Source of the DNA: Escallonia rubra
Lineage: Eukaryota; Streptophyta; Magnoliopsida; Escalloniales; Escalloniaceae
Reading direction: 5' to 3'
NCBI GenBank assembly: GCA_033065855.1
Contig: JAVXUO010001662.1
Location: 81,140 to 145,139 of the forward strand
Length of the DNA: 64,000 bases
The notes below the pieces were generated by a model. The model was not told the origin of the DNA. It searched no databases and saw nothing but the letters and a program-made list of their open reading frames with translations. Both the position numbers and the translations under genes were made by a program. Shown here piece by piece: positions 54,989 through 64,000 of this stretch; the stretch's first letter is position 1, and every line of letters starts with the position of its first letter.

Positions 54989-57282
54989 TTAAAGGTCCAC
55001 TGCAGCTTGTTCGTCCTCATCTTCGGCGTCATCTTCTTCCCCGTCTTGCAAACCCCCTGAACTTATCCCCAGTGCCTTGTAATGGTTCCGCTTGTCGTGG
55101 TCGGTCATTTTGTTGCACAATGCACACCTTCGCAGCTTTTTAGGTTGAGTTGCCGTTTCAATAGAGCTTTTCATCCGCGTAGATCTCTTGCGGCCTTTCG
55201 TTTGCGATATAATTGGATCCAACGGCCGGATATCATTGTCGTCTTCCTCCCCCGGCTCGTCATCTTCTGATCCCGTCGTAGGCTCGGTGTCAACCGCATT
55301 GGTGACTGAAGCTGCTTCCAACTGGTCGACGATGGGCTCTTGCTGCTGAGCTACCTCGAGGAGATGTTTATAACCGACCATTGTAGCAGCAGCCTTTACG
55401 GACAAACGGGTGAACATCGTCACCAGATGATTATACCGCAACGTCTCTGATTCTTCAAAGTCAGTATACGGGTGCTCCGGAAAGGAATGGTACCGTGCAA
55501 CCTGTTAGCACCTTTCGTCCACCGTGGCAAGACGTATTTATCGGGGATTGTCCTGATATTCTTCTGGGTGAAAAACTGCAGAATGTGTCTACACAAGATG
55601 CCATGGAACTCAAACTTCTTGCAAACACATGTCACCGAGTCCGTCAATGTGTCGTGGCTCACCGTATACATTCTGCGCAGCTTCTCAGGAACGAGGTCAT
55701 TCACGAGCGAATAAACCTTGTACTCACGCGTAGACTTTTCTGCCACCTTGTTTATACAGTATCGTCCCGATTTCTGCAGCTCTACTTGGTATAGCAAGAA
55801 GATCTCCTTCGTATAGACTTTGGCACCGTTCAGCTCCAGCGGGGTCTCAAGCAACCTTCTCCTCTGTTTGTACGTGGTTGCAAAGTCTGCAGCCCTTTCT
55901 TTCACGAACAACGACGCAACCGCTTTCTGTGCGGATGTGACGAAACTCTTCAAATTGGTAGCTGTACCCACGTAACTATCGAACGTGGCATTCATAGATT
56001 CACTCCTACCCGTCGTTTTCATGCCCGCAGAAAAATGCCTCCTCGTGTAAACGCCAATCCATTGCTCTTTGAGCTCGTACAAGTGCTGGAGCCACCCGTT
56101 GTCTTGCAATGAGTAATCCTCAACAAGCTTTTCCCACCTCTCCTCAAATTCCTCAATCGTTAACGACTTGCTAACGCACGTGTCAAAATCCTGTTTAAAG
56201 TCTGGAAACTTTGCGTACACGTGATGCAAACGTTCGGGGTATTTGTTGCTTATGTGCCAAGTGCACAAGTTGTGTCGAGTATCTGGGAAGACGGTGGCAA
56301 TAGCCTTCTTCATTGCCAAATCTTGATCGGTGATGATAACGTTGGGTGCTTTGAAGTTCATGGCTTCCAGCCACGCCCTAAACAACCATTCAAAAGAACT
56401 CTCGCTCTCGTCCCGTAACAAGGCGAACCCGAACAGGATGGAGTGATAATGATGATTGACCCCCGTGAAAGGGGCAAACGGCATCGAGTACTTGTTGGTA
56501 CGGTATGTGGTGTCGAAAGTCACGACATCCCCAAAATGCTTATAAGCAAGCCTCGAACGACCGTCGACCCAAAAAATTGTGCTAACTCGATGCTCGTCGT
56601 CAAGTTTATAATCGAAGGTAAACTGCGGGTCCTCCATCTGCATCCGCTTCAATAGGCTCATTGTGGCTTGAGCATCATTGAGGTCATACGCGGCTCGTCT
56701 ATGGGTTCGGACCGCGTTACGAACGTCTGTCGTGTTAAAGTTTAAATTTTGAATTCCCCCGGCCTGTTCAGCAAGAACATTAATCATGTCGGTAGGTCCT
56801 AGCCGCGCATCGCTCATTGTGTGAATGAGGCTCCTCGCGACCTTACCCATCTTCTTGTGTTGATGCATCTGACTCACCTTAGAAGGGGTTACTAACGGGT
56901 GATTGTGTGCCAGTTCCAGGCTGCTAATAAGCCAATGATCTTGCTTGGGTTTATAGCTTACGAACATCTTGACCTGGCAATTCGTTCGCACAAAGAAGTC
57001 CCATCTTCTGCGCGAATAGCCTATTTCGTCATCACTGTCATCGTTGCCTACGCGTGTCTCATTTTGCACTGGGTTTCTGCCCCTATGGCACTCGTACATA
57101 CGAGAGCATATCTTTCTCGTTATGTTGCTCGTTCTTGAAGTCTTTATTCTAATGCCAAATCCAACCCTCAATGAATACGCTCGGAAACATTCTCCAGCTT
57201 CCTCCAATGTTTGAAAGGTTCGTCCTAGATATGGATCACTAGCATCTACGGGGGTGTTGGAGCTCGACACGAAATCAGACAT
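54989..57282 (-). CDS. MuDR/FAR1-type MULE transposase, one frameshift near the C terminus
   Basis: The minus-strand frame 57282-55420 is 620 residues. A FAR1-type DNA-binding region (about residues 20-130: GRTFQTLEEAGECFRAYSLR... NCQVKMFV... ELAHNHPL) is followed by a MULE transposase core (about 250-345) with catalytic Asp in VVTFDTTY and IITDQDLAMKKA, and CTWHI. Next is a SWIM zinc finger, CVCKKFEFHGILCRHIL (about 555-571). Near 55478-55485 a 1 bp shift moves to a frame that continues EHPYTDFEESETLRYNH to 54989, with a CALCNKMTDHDKRNH zinc-knuckle-like motif and an acidic end. FAR1/FHY3 regulators derive from this family, but the setting in a MULE marks this one as a transposase. Transcription runs inward from the right terminal repeat. 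Confidence 0.88.
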
Positions 57283-57925
57283 TGTGAAACAGCTCCCTAT
57301 ACGTAGAAATATAGACTACGCTGAACAATCAAATGACATTTTCTACTGAAAATATTACCTTAAATTATCGTGACGAATAGACAAATTTAAGATGACAAAT
57401 ATACCATATACATAATCTCAAAAGTCTCCCATTTTGCTAATTATAGATTTATTGAACATAACAAATTAAAATTACTAAGAGCGTTAGACAAATTCATCAT
57501 GCCAAAATACAACAAACATATCTCAAAAAATTCGAATTTAAATAGGATAGATGTGCCGAAGCTAGCGCCTCTCAAAAAAATCAAAATTAACTACAATAAA
57601 CTTCTTTAAAGTTAACAAATTAATTTCTAGAACATCATCAAAAATTTATATTTTTTTGCCCAAAATAAAAAATATACTTTATCAGTCAATCCACCCAAAA
57701 AATATCTGAGATGAGAAACTTACCTTGCTTGAGTGAGAAGAAGATTGAAGCAAGTTTTACTCGAAGAAGCTTGAGGGGAAAAGCCGAAAATGGAAGCCAG
57801 GTGAATCCGAAGGAGAAGAAAATTTTGCGGGAAGAGCTTGAGAATTTTGCGGGATGAGCTGAGAATCAGGAAACTGAGCTGAAATTCCCGACACTGACAC
57901 GTGCAGAAATAACTGTAGTGGAAAT
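57283..57925 (-). promoter_or_regulatory. Upstream region of the MULE transposase gene
   Basis: AT-rich DNA between the transposase start and the right subterminal repeats. A purine-rich stretch at 57725-57895 (minus CT-rich) looks like a 5' leader, with a possible intron ahead of the ATG. No other gene seen. Confidence 0.35.
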
Positions 57926-58266
57926 TATTCCGATCTACTGTATGGCGGACGACTTTTTGCTGTCTCGTGTCAGGCAGTGGTGTCAGGCAGGGGTGTCAAA
58001 TGTCAGCCTAGGGGACGTCCGCTACACAGTATGGCGGACGACTTTTTGCTGTCTCCCATCAGGACATTAATGCCCTCCGCGGTACTGTGTAGCGGACAGG
58101 CGCGGAGGGGCAATTTGGTAAAAAACCCCGTCCGCCATACTGTATGGAGGACGTCTGACAGGTTTAGAAAAAGGCGCGATCTGGACCGTCCATCTTTCGG
58201 GATGGACGGTCTGATCGCGTTTGCAACTTCTCCTATTTTGCCCACGCTCTCAACGGATCAGCTCCC
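57926..58266. mobile_element. Right terminal region of the gene-bearing MULE
   Basis: Four palindromic motifs (for example GTCCGCTACACAGTATGGCGG and GTCCGCCATACTGTATGGAGG) precede a terminal repeat at 58170-58266 that ends CTCAACGGATCAGCTCCC. Read inward, it starts GGGAGCTGATCCGTTGAGAG. It is a diverged copy of the repeats bounding the next element and of that at 60391. The matching left end was not found between 42 and 52 kb, so the left border is unknown. Confidence 0.7.
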
Positions 58267-58293
58267 ATATATATATATATATATATATATATA
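58267..58293. repeat. (AT)n tract between two MULE termini
   Basis: Simple AT repeat flanking the Pack-MULE on the left. Confidence 0.95.
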
Positions 58294-60337
58294 GGATGTT
58301 GATCCGTTGATAGCCTAGCAAAATGGGTTAAGTCGCTAGCACGATCTGGCCATCCACGCGCGATCTGTGGACGGTCCAGATCTTTTTTTTACGTTTTTTT
58401 TCTGTTTTAGCGGACGATTTTTGACAAAAATACCCTCCAACTTAAAAAGAGCCCATCCGCTACATTATGTAGCGGACTAGTTTTTTGACATTTTTTTTCT
58501 CTCTCTCTCTCCCTTTCTCTCATTAATGCTCTGACTTTTTTTTTTCTCTCTTTGTCCTTTCTCTCATCCGCTACATTATGTAGCGGACTAGTTTTGTTAC
58601 ATTTTCTCTCTCTGATATTAATGCTCTGACTTTTTTTTCCTCCCTCACTCTTTGTCCTTTCTCTTTTTCTCTCTCATTTCTCTCACCACTTTTCTTCTCT
58701 CTCGTCTTCCACTGCATTGCTCTATGATGGTTGTGCTACTGCATGTGGCAGTTGTGCAGGCATGAAGGACATGATACAATGGAGGAAAACTTTGTCAAGC
58801 AAATACTAATTAATCTATTTACTTCTAGCAGTAAATTACGAATTGCCGGTTTGCCTCTGTGTTGTCTATCTGTTCCAAAGTCAACTATTCTAAGCCAACT
58901 ATTCTAACCATGTGATCGAAAATGGATTTACCCTCTTGCACCAAACCTGCATGACTACATGCAGTCAAGACACTGATGTAGTTTACTTTACTAGGTCAAA
59001 CTCCTGCTTGTTGCATCTTCAAAAAGAAATCAACAGCATCCTTGCCTCGGCCGTGCATGGCAAGGCCCCCAAGTATAGCATTCCAAGTGATCACATTCTT
59101 TTGAGATAAGCTCTCAAAGAGTTGAAGTACCTTGTCAATGCTCCCACACTTGGAATACATATCAATCAAGGCAGAACCTAGCACCTCATCGATTCCAAAC
59201 CTATTTCTCTCAGCGTACAAATGCACCCACTTACCCAACTCCAGCGCACCAAGTCGCGAAATCGCTGGAAGGACAGTAACCAACGTGACATAATTCGGAT
59301 GCGTGTCACCCATCTACATATCCCTGAACAGCTCTATCGCCTCTTTAAACAGACCATTCTGTGCATACCCAAAAATCATCGAGTTCCACGACACCACACT
59401 TCTCTGCGGCATTTCATCAAACAGTTCCCTTGCCAATCTGAAATCCCCGTTTCTAACAAACCCATTAACCATCACATTCCACAAAACGGTACCACCCATC
59501 TGGGTTTTCCTCTCCACATTCACCTTGTTCGAATTGAACAGTACATGAGCATACTCCATGGCACCACACATGACATACATTCTGACAAGATTAATCAAAA
59601 CAAACTCGTCATCCTCCAAACCAATCTTCATAACCATCCCATGGACTTGCTTCCCTTCCTCGACCGACCCGTTTGCGCACACGCCTTGAGTACTGACGGG
59701 AACATAAACCTATTGGGGTCCATAAGCTCGTCGACAAGCATAAGACGAAAAAGAACCAAGGCCTGAAATGGGTGGTCGTCGTTTTGGTCGTCGCTTTCGG
59801 AGAGGGCTCTGATGATGGTGTTCCAAGAAAAACAATTGGGTGGGTCCATTTGGTCGAAGATGTGGCGGGCGTAGCGAAGATTGCGATGGTAGAGTCCGGA
59901 GAAGTGGAGGAGCTCGGCGGCGGCGAGGGGGTCACGTATGCGGTCGGTTTTGATGAATTTAGCGTGGACCTGGGACAGGTCTTTTAGGGTTTTGCATGGT
60001 TTGAGGTCGGGGAAGAAGGTTGAAGGGTGCGGGGAGATGGTGTCTATGGGTTTATGACCCGTGAAAGGACATAGAGAGAGATAGGACAAAAAAAGTCAGA
60101 GCGCATTAATACGAGAGAAAAAAAATGTCAGAAAACTAGTCCGCTACATAATGTAGTGGATGGGCTCTTTTTAAGTTTGAGGGTATTTTTGTCAAAAAAA
60201 TCTTTCGTTACATAATATAGCGGACAGACTTAAAAAAACGTAAAAAAAAAGATCTGGACCGTCCACAGATCGCGCGTGGACGGCCAGATCGCGCTAGCAA
60301 CTTAACCCATTTTACTAGCGCTATCAACGGATCAGCA

Positions 60338-60340
<3 letters not shown>
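58294..60340. mobile_element. Pack-MULE carrying a PPR gene fragment
   Basis: The left repeat starts GGATGTTGATCCGTTGATAG (58294) and the right repeat ends CTATCAACGGATCAGCACTC (60340). They match as imperfect inverted repeats of about 200-220 bp, through the GATCTGG..CGTCCAC, CGCGCGATCTGTGGACGGTC, ACAAAAATACCCTC and ATCCGCTACATTATGTAGCG segments. Both flanks are (AT)n, consistent with a 9 bp TATATATAT duplication. Terminal and palindrome sequence shows kinship with the coding MULE next to it. The cargo is 58885-60089. Confidence 0.88.
58885..60089 (-). pseudogene. Captured pentatricopeptide-repeat (PLS-type) gene fragment
   Basis: The minus-strand coding sequence runs through DLSQVHAKFIKTDRIRDPLA, ARHIFDQMDPPNCFSWNTII, VLKACA, then in a second frame VEEGKQVHGMVMKIGLEDDE, ARELFDEMPQRSVVSWNSMI, FGYAQNGLFKEAIELFRDM, stop, ALIDMYSKCGSIDKVLQLFE, KNVITWNAILGGLAMHGRG, KMQQAGV, stop, NYISVLTACSHAGLVQEGKS. 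These are classic plant PLS repeats of organelle RNA-editing factors. One frameshift (about 59680) and stops after FRDM and QAGV disable it. No E/DYW tail is visible, and the 5' end lacks an ATG and is fused to the terminal repeat. Confidence 0.9.

Positions 60341-60390
<50 letters not shown>
60341..60390. repeat. (AT)n tract flanking MULE termini
   Basis: A long simple AT repeat between the right end of the Pack-MULE and a third terminal repeat. Confidence 0.95.
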
Positions 60391-60394
<4 letters not shown>

Positions 60395-60565
60395 TGATCA
60401 GTTGAGCCGCGGACAACTTCAGTTAAGTTGTCTGCGCAATCTGGTCATCCATACACGATTTATGAACGGTTCAGATCCTTTTTTTTTTTTTTTGCATTTT
60501 TTTTAGGTCGGTTTGCTACATAATGTAGCGGGCGATATTTTGACAAATATACCCCTCAACCCCAG
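60391..60565. mobile_element. Third MULE terminal repeat (truncated element)
   Basis: It begins ACACTGATCAGTTGAGC and continues with GGTTCAGATCC, GCTACATAATGTAGCGGGCG and ACAAATATACCCCTCAAC, paralleling the left repeat of the Pack-MULE in the same orientation. The rest of this element is not recognisable downstream, so it is a stub. Confidence 0.7.
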
Positions 60566-61700
60566 TTGAGGGCCTTCTATTATATAAGTATAGTATCGGA
60601 CATTATTTATAAAAAAATCAAGACAATCTGTAAATTAAAGGCACACTCTGTGCCAAAAACCTTATCAATGTTCTATTTGTTATCTGTTTGTTTAGTTACA
60701 TGCTTTTCCAGAAATGGCAATGGAGTTCCACAAACCGAAACGAATCGATCTGTTGTTTCTAAGTCAACAAAAAACATAAGTTATTGGGAGGAGATCAAAC
60801 CAAACTCAAATTAATTTAAGATCAAATCAAACTCAAATAAAACCCAAACTGGCGATGGCGTGAAACGGAAGAACGACATGCATCACAGAACCACCGCGCC
60901 ACACTAACATAACCAACAAACCACAACTGTTCAACCCAGGCAGCATGACCATCATCCACGTACAACCACCACCATTTTGCCACTGCCACTGAACCCATCA
61001 CCACCATCATCCGAACCTCTACCTCCCCAAACCACCATCATTCGAACCTTCGCTACCCCAAACCTCCATGCAAGATAAATAATTGATCTGAATAAAGAGG
61101 GATAGAGAGGAGATAAAGAAACTGGATCTCTGCACCACCATCGAGAAGAAGAAGCAACCAAAAAAAACATTAAATAAAATAAAACCCAAACCAACCATCG
61201 TAAATGCCGCCGTCGATGTGCGATCTTGCCGTCGAAACCAAACCCAAACCGAAATCTAATCTATCTAAGATATTGCCATCCATAAATCCACCCACCGCCG
61301 TAGCTGCCACCGTTGCTGCTTTAAACATCACCTCACGCCGTCTTCGACTTTGCCACCTACCATCGCATCTAGTCCTCCTCCTACTCCACAATTGCGTAAA
61401 CTTCTTATATTGGCCGAGGAGAGAGAGAGAGATGAGGAAGAGAGAAAAAAAGAAGGTTCGGCAACAGGTAGGCACGTGCGCCCTATGCTCATTCCTGAAG
61501 CTGTGACAAATTTAGAGTTAAGTCAGCAATGGTTGTCGTTTCATGTCAGGATTAGTATGGAAATAAAAAGAAGGAAGAACCAATATCAAGAAAATAGAAG
61601 AATCCACCATTCCAAATTATTGGAGAACTAAAGCAAAAAGGAGCCAAACCAAAAATTGAAAATGACAAATAATAAATATGTTCATGACTTACTTAGTTTG
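60566..61700. other. No gene seen; may include Copia LTR
   Basis: The frames here (for example 61204-61506) are low-complexity Pro/Lys/Glu stretches with no domain. The LTR of the Copia element must lie in the last part, but its left border could not be placed. Confidence 0.35.
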
Positions 61701-61740
61701 AAAGATGTTTTCACATGTTCATTATTTTTTTCATATCTCA

Positions 61741-61756
61741 TGGCATTAGAGCCTGA
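61741..61756 (+). promoter_or_regulatory. Degenerate tRNA-Met primer binding site of the Copia element
   Basis: TGGCATTAGAGCCTGA resembles the plant Copia consensus TGGTATCAGAGCCTGG. It follows a CA dinucleotide at 61739-61740 (putative LTR end) and precedes the gag ATG at 61795. Confidence 0.65.
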
Positions 61757-61794
61757 TTATTTTTTTCCCTCTACCTCTTTCATTTCGTCCACCA

Positions 61795-64000
61795 TGTCCA
61801 ATTCTTCAAACCTCTCCTCATCTCTTCTTCCTGTCTTTCCCCTTAACCATATTCAGCACATCATTCCTGTGAAACTCACTACTGACAGTTATCTCTTACA
61901 TATGGAAAAGTTAGTTTATTCCCCTTCTTCGAGGCTATGATCTCTTAAGCCTTTTTATGGCTTTGTTGCCCCCACCAAAAAAATACCTTGCCCCTTCAAA
62001 CACTACCATTCCTTCTTCAACATTTAAACCCTTCGTTGTTTATCCTTCCATGTCAGCAGAAGCCCCTTAAGAACTGAATCCTACTTATGTTCTATGGCAT
62101 AAATGGGACCAACTTTTACTAAGTTGGCTTTCATCCTCTCTTATGGATCCTATCCTAGCCCAATTGCTTGGTCTTCACACATCCTCTGATGTTTGGTTGT
62201 CCCTTGATAACAATGTTTGCATCACAATCCAAAGTGAATATTTTTAATCTTCGCTCTAATTTACACCAACTGACAAAGATGATATCTATGCATGCCTATT
62301 TTCAGAAAGAGAGCGTATCCGTGATGATATGTTGGCTGCCATTAGTCAGCCTCTGTCTGACGACGACCTTATTAATGATATCCGGGTCGACCTTGGCTCT
62401 AATTGTCAATCATTTGTGACCTCCATCACCACTCAATCCGAGAGCATTTTCCTAGACTCTCTTTACTCGATGCTTTTAACTCATGAATCCCATTTGGATC
62501 GTTAGCAACTTCATGAAATTCTCCTCATGTAGGCTCATACTGTCACCACTCTGCTCCATCACCTTGGAAACTTTATCATCTAACTTATCATTCCTCGCAC
62601 ACTCGCGAGCGTCATTCCCAATGAAATAAGAACCATTGGTGTGAAATTGCCACTTCTTCCAAAACATATTTGCTACCCCTGGCTACTAGCCAATTAGGCT
62701 CTACAATTATGTGTCACCATTGCAATCAATTTGGTCATATGCCCTCATCGTGCACCTCGTAATTCCTCCCAGTCATGCACTGCTGCATGTATGGCTAGTC
62801 CGCAGCTCCCCTCCACTTTTGACCCTGTTTGGTACCCGGTCTCTGGTGTCCACCATCACATGCCTCACGACATCAACAATCTATCACAAAGTGCTGATTA
62901 TCACGGGCCTATTCAAGTCCATGTGGGTGACGGTATAGGTCTTAAAATTCATCATGTTGGCAGTTCTATGTTAATAATTTTGAGTTGAATAACATGCTTC
63001 ATGTCTCGTCCATTTCTAAAAATATTTTATATGTTCGTCAATTTGCCACTGACAATAATTTTTTCTTTGAATTCCATTCTCATTTCGTTCTTGCTAAGGA
63101 TTACATTTCGGGGACAATCCTGCTTCAGGCTGAATTAAAAATGGTCTCTATCAACTCATACCAGATCCACCCTCATCTCCGCTGTCGTTACCTCACTATT
63201 CACCCTCTACTGCTCTAGTTGGTGTCCGTGCGCCGCTCCAGCTCCGGCACAATCCACTAGGCAATCTGTTGAATGGTGTTGTCTCTTAGATAATGTCTAG
63301 GTTCTCAATTCCAATTGAAAACGATCAAGCTAGTCTTTGTGAAGCTTGTACTTTTGGCAAAAGTCATCACTTTCTGTTTCAGTCTTCTCATGTAATATCA
63401 TCTTCTCCTTTGAAAATAATAGACGGTGATCTCTGGAGGCCTCTCTCATTGTCTCTCATCAAGGTTTTTGCTATTATATTTATTTTGTTGACGATTTCAG
63501 TCATTATGTCTGGATATTTTTCTCAAACTCAAGTCTGATTAGGGTGAAAATTGATGAAAATTTTTAAAAAATTAGTGAAAATTTTAACTGGCCACAAAAT
63601 TCGTACCCTCCAAACTGATTGGGGTGGTGAATGTCGTCATATTCTAAATTTTTGCAAGCAAAATCGCATTGTTCGCCGCCTCTCATGGCCCCACACTCAT
63701 GCGCAAAATGGTGCGGCCGAAACAAGCATCGGCATATAGTCGAAACTAGTCTTTCCCTCCCCACTGCACAATAACTTTTGATTGTCTCCGACTTTCACCG
63801 CCTCAAAGTTTTTGATTGCCTGTGCTATCTGTGTCTTCGTCCTTACAATTCTCATAAATTGGAATTTCGGTCTAAAGCATGCTTAGTTCTTGGGTACAAT
63901 CCTCTTCATAAAGGTTACAAGTGTTTGGATGCTATAAGTGATCATGTATATATTTCAACTCACGTTTGTTTTGTAGAAAATATTTTTCCAGCATTTAGCT
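61795..64000 (+). pseudogene. Degenerate Ty1/Copia gag-pol (runs off the window)
   Basis: Across shifting frames, gag begins MSNSSNLSSSLLPVFPLNHI, IPVKLTTDSYLL and continues YVLWHKWDQLLLSWL, DDMLAAISQPLSDDDLINDI and a zinc knuckle CHHCNQFGHMPSSC (about 62710). The protease region reads YPVSGVHHHMPHDINNLSQS and IQVHVGDGIGLKIHHVGSS, with the active-site Asp of DSGA replaced by Val. The GAG-pre-integrase gives SLCEACTFGKSHHF, and the integrase core RTLQTDWGGECR, HTHAQNGAAE and, to the window end, a CLDAISDHVYIS-like stretch. There are many stops and frameshifts. Retrofit/Ale-like by eye. Reverse transcriptase lies outside the window. Confidence 0.87.

Noticed and set aside
55420-57282. Host FAR1/FHY3 transcription factor gene
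   Set aside because: The domain order is shared, but the palindrome clusters and a MULE terminal repeat within 1 kb of its start mark it as an element transposase.
59221-59766. 181-codon plus-strand frame
   Set aside because: It lies antisense to the PPR fragment, whose repeats are unmistakable on the minus strand.
1-64000. tRNA, rRNA or other structured RNA genes
   Set aside because: No tRNA A/B box pair with a cloverleaf and no rRNA-like segment was recognised by eye. A tRNAscan or Infernal run would be decisive.

Overview
This window is plant nuclear DNA, probably from a eudicot, and is almost entirely transposable element (TE) sequence. The evidence is: introns with GT..AG borders; plant-only families (NAC, B3/REM, PPR, RabA, PIP aquaporin, callose synthase, ethylene receptor); plant CACTA (En/Spm), Mutator-like (MULE), Ty3/Gypsy and Ty1/Copia elements; and interspersed AAACCCTAA-type repeats. 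I cannot name the species. Nothing bacterial or viral was found.

Region 1-10454 is a decayed Gypsy retroelement. Its probable 5' LTR (55-4325) is split by a 2.26 kb non-autonomous CACTA element (1481-3741, TSD TAA) that carries a broken RabA GTPase copy. A stop-riddled gag and protease follow (4392-5985), then a solo-LTR-like block (6415-9541).

Region 10455-31606 is a nest of CACTA elements. An outer element with AGGACGC subterminal repeats (TSD AGT) was hit 12 bp from its left end by a 16.6 kb coding CACTA (10467-27112, TSD AAA). That inner element encodes a tnp2-type transposase and a Transposase_24/TNPA-like protein. It was itself invaded twice: in a transposase exon (15636-17386, TSD GGG, carrying a PIP aquaporin exon) and in a transposase intron (19251-23210, TSD TGT, carrying pieces of ethylene-receptor, HEN2/MTR4-like helicase and callose-synthase genes). 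The right arm of the outer element holds a DUF538 gene fragment and a MULE with 210 bp terminal repeats (28956-30175). Long satellite-like arrays occupy 11370-14470.

Region 31607-48800 holds the 3' end and LTR start of a Gypsy element, a receptor-like-protein (LRR) pseudogene, an apparently intact three-exon NAC gene (37141-38618, minus), another CACTA (38996-42172), and about 6.6 kb with no recognisable gene.

Region 48800-60565 is the most interesting part. It looks like a gene-rich MULE: a Ulp1/C48 cysteine protease, an array of ~79 bp repeats each with a palindrome of the form TCCGCTATATAGTATAGCGGA, two divergently transcribed, intronless, mutually homologous small genes of unknown function (144 and 143 aa), a B3-domain gene, a FAR1/MuDR-type transposase, and a right terminal repeat at 58266. 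The same palindrome recurs between the genes and in an adjacent Pack-MULE that carries a PPR gene fragment (58294-60340). A third copy of the terminal repeat lies at 60391. The set resembles, in layout only, MULEs that carry accessory or anti-silencing genes. From 61741 to the window end is a decayed Copia gag-pol.
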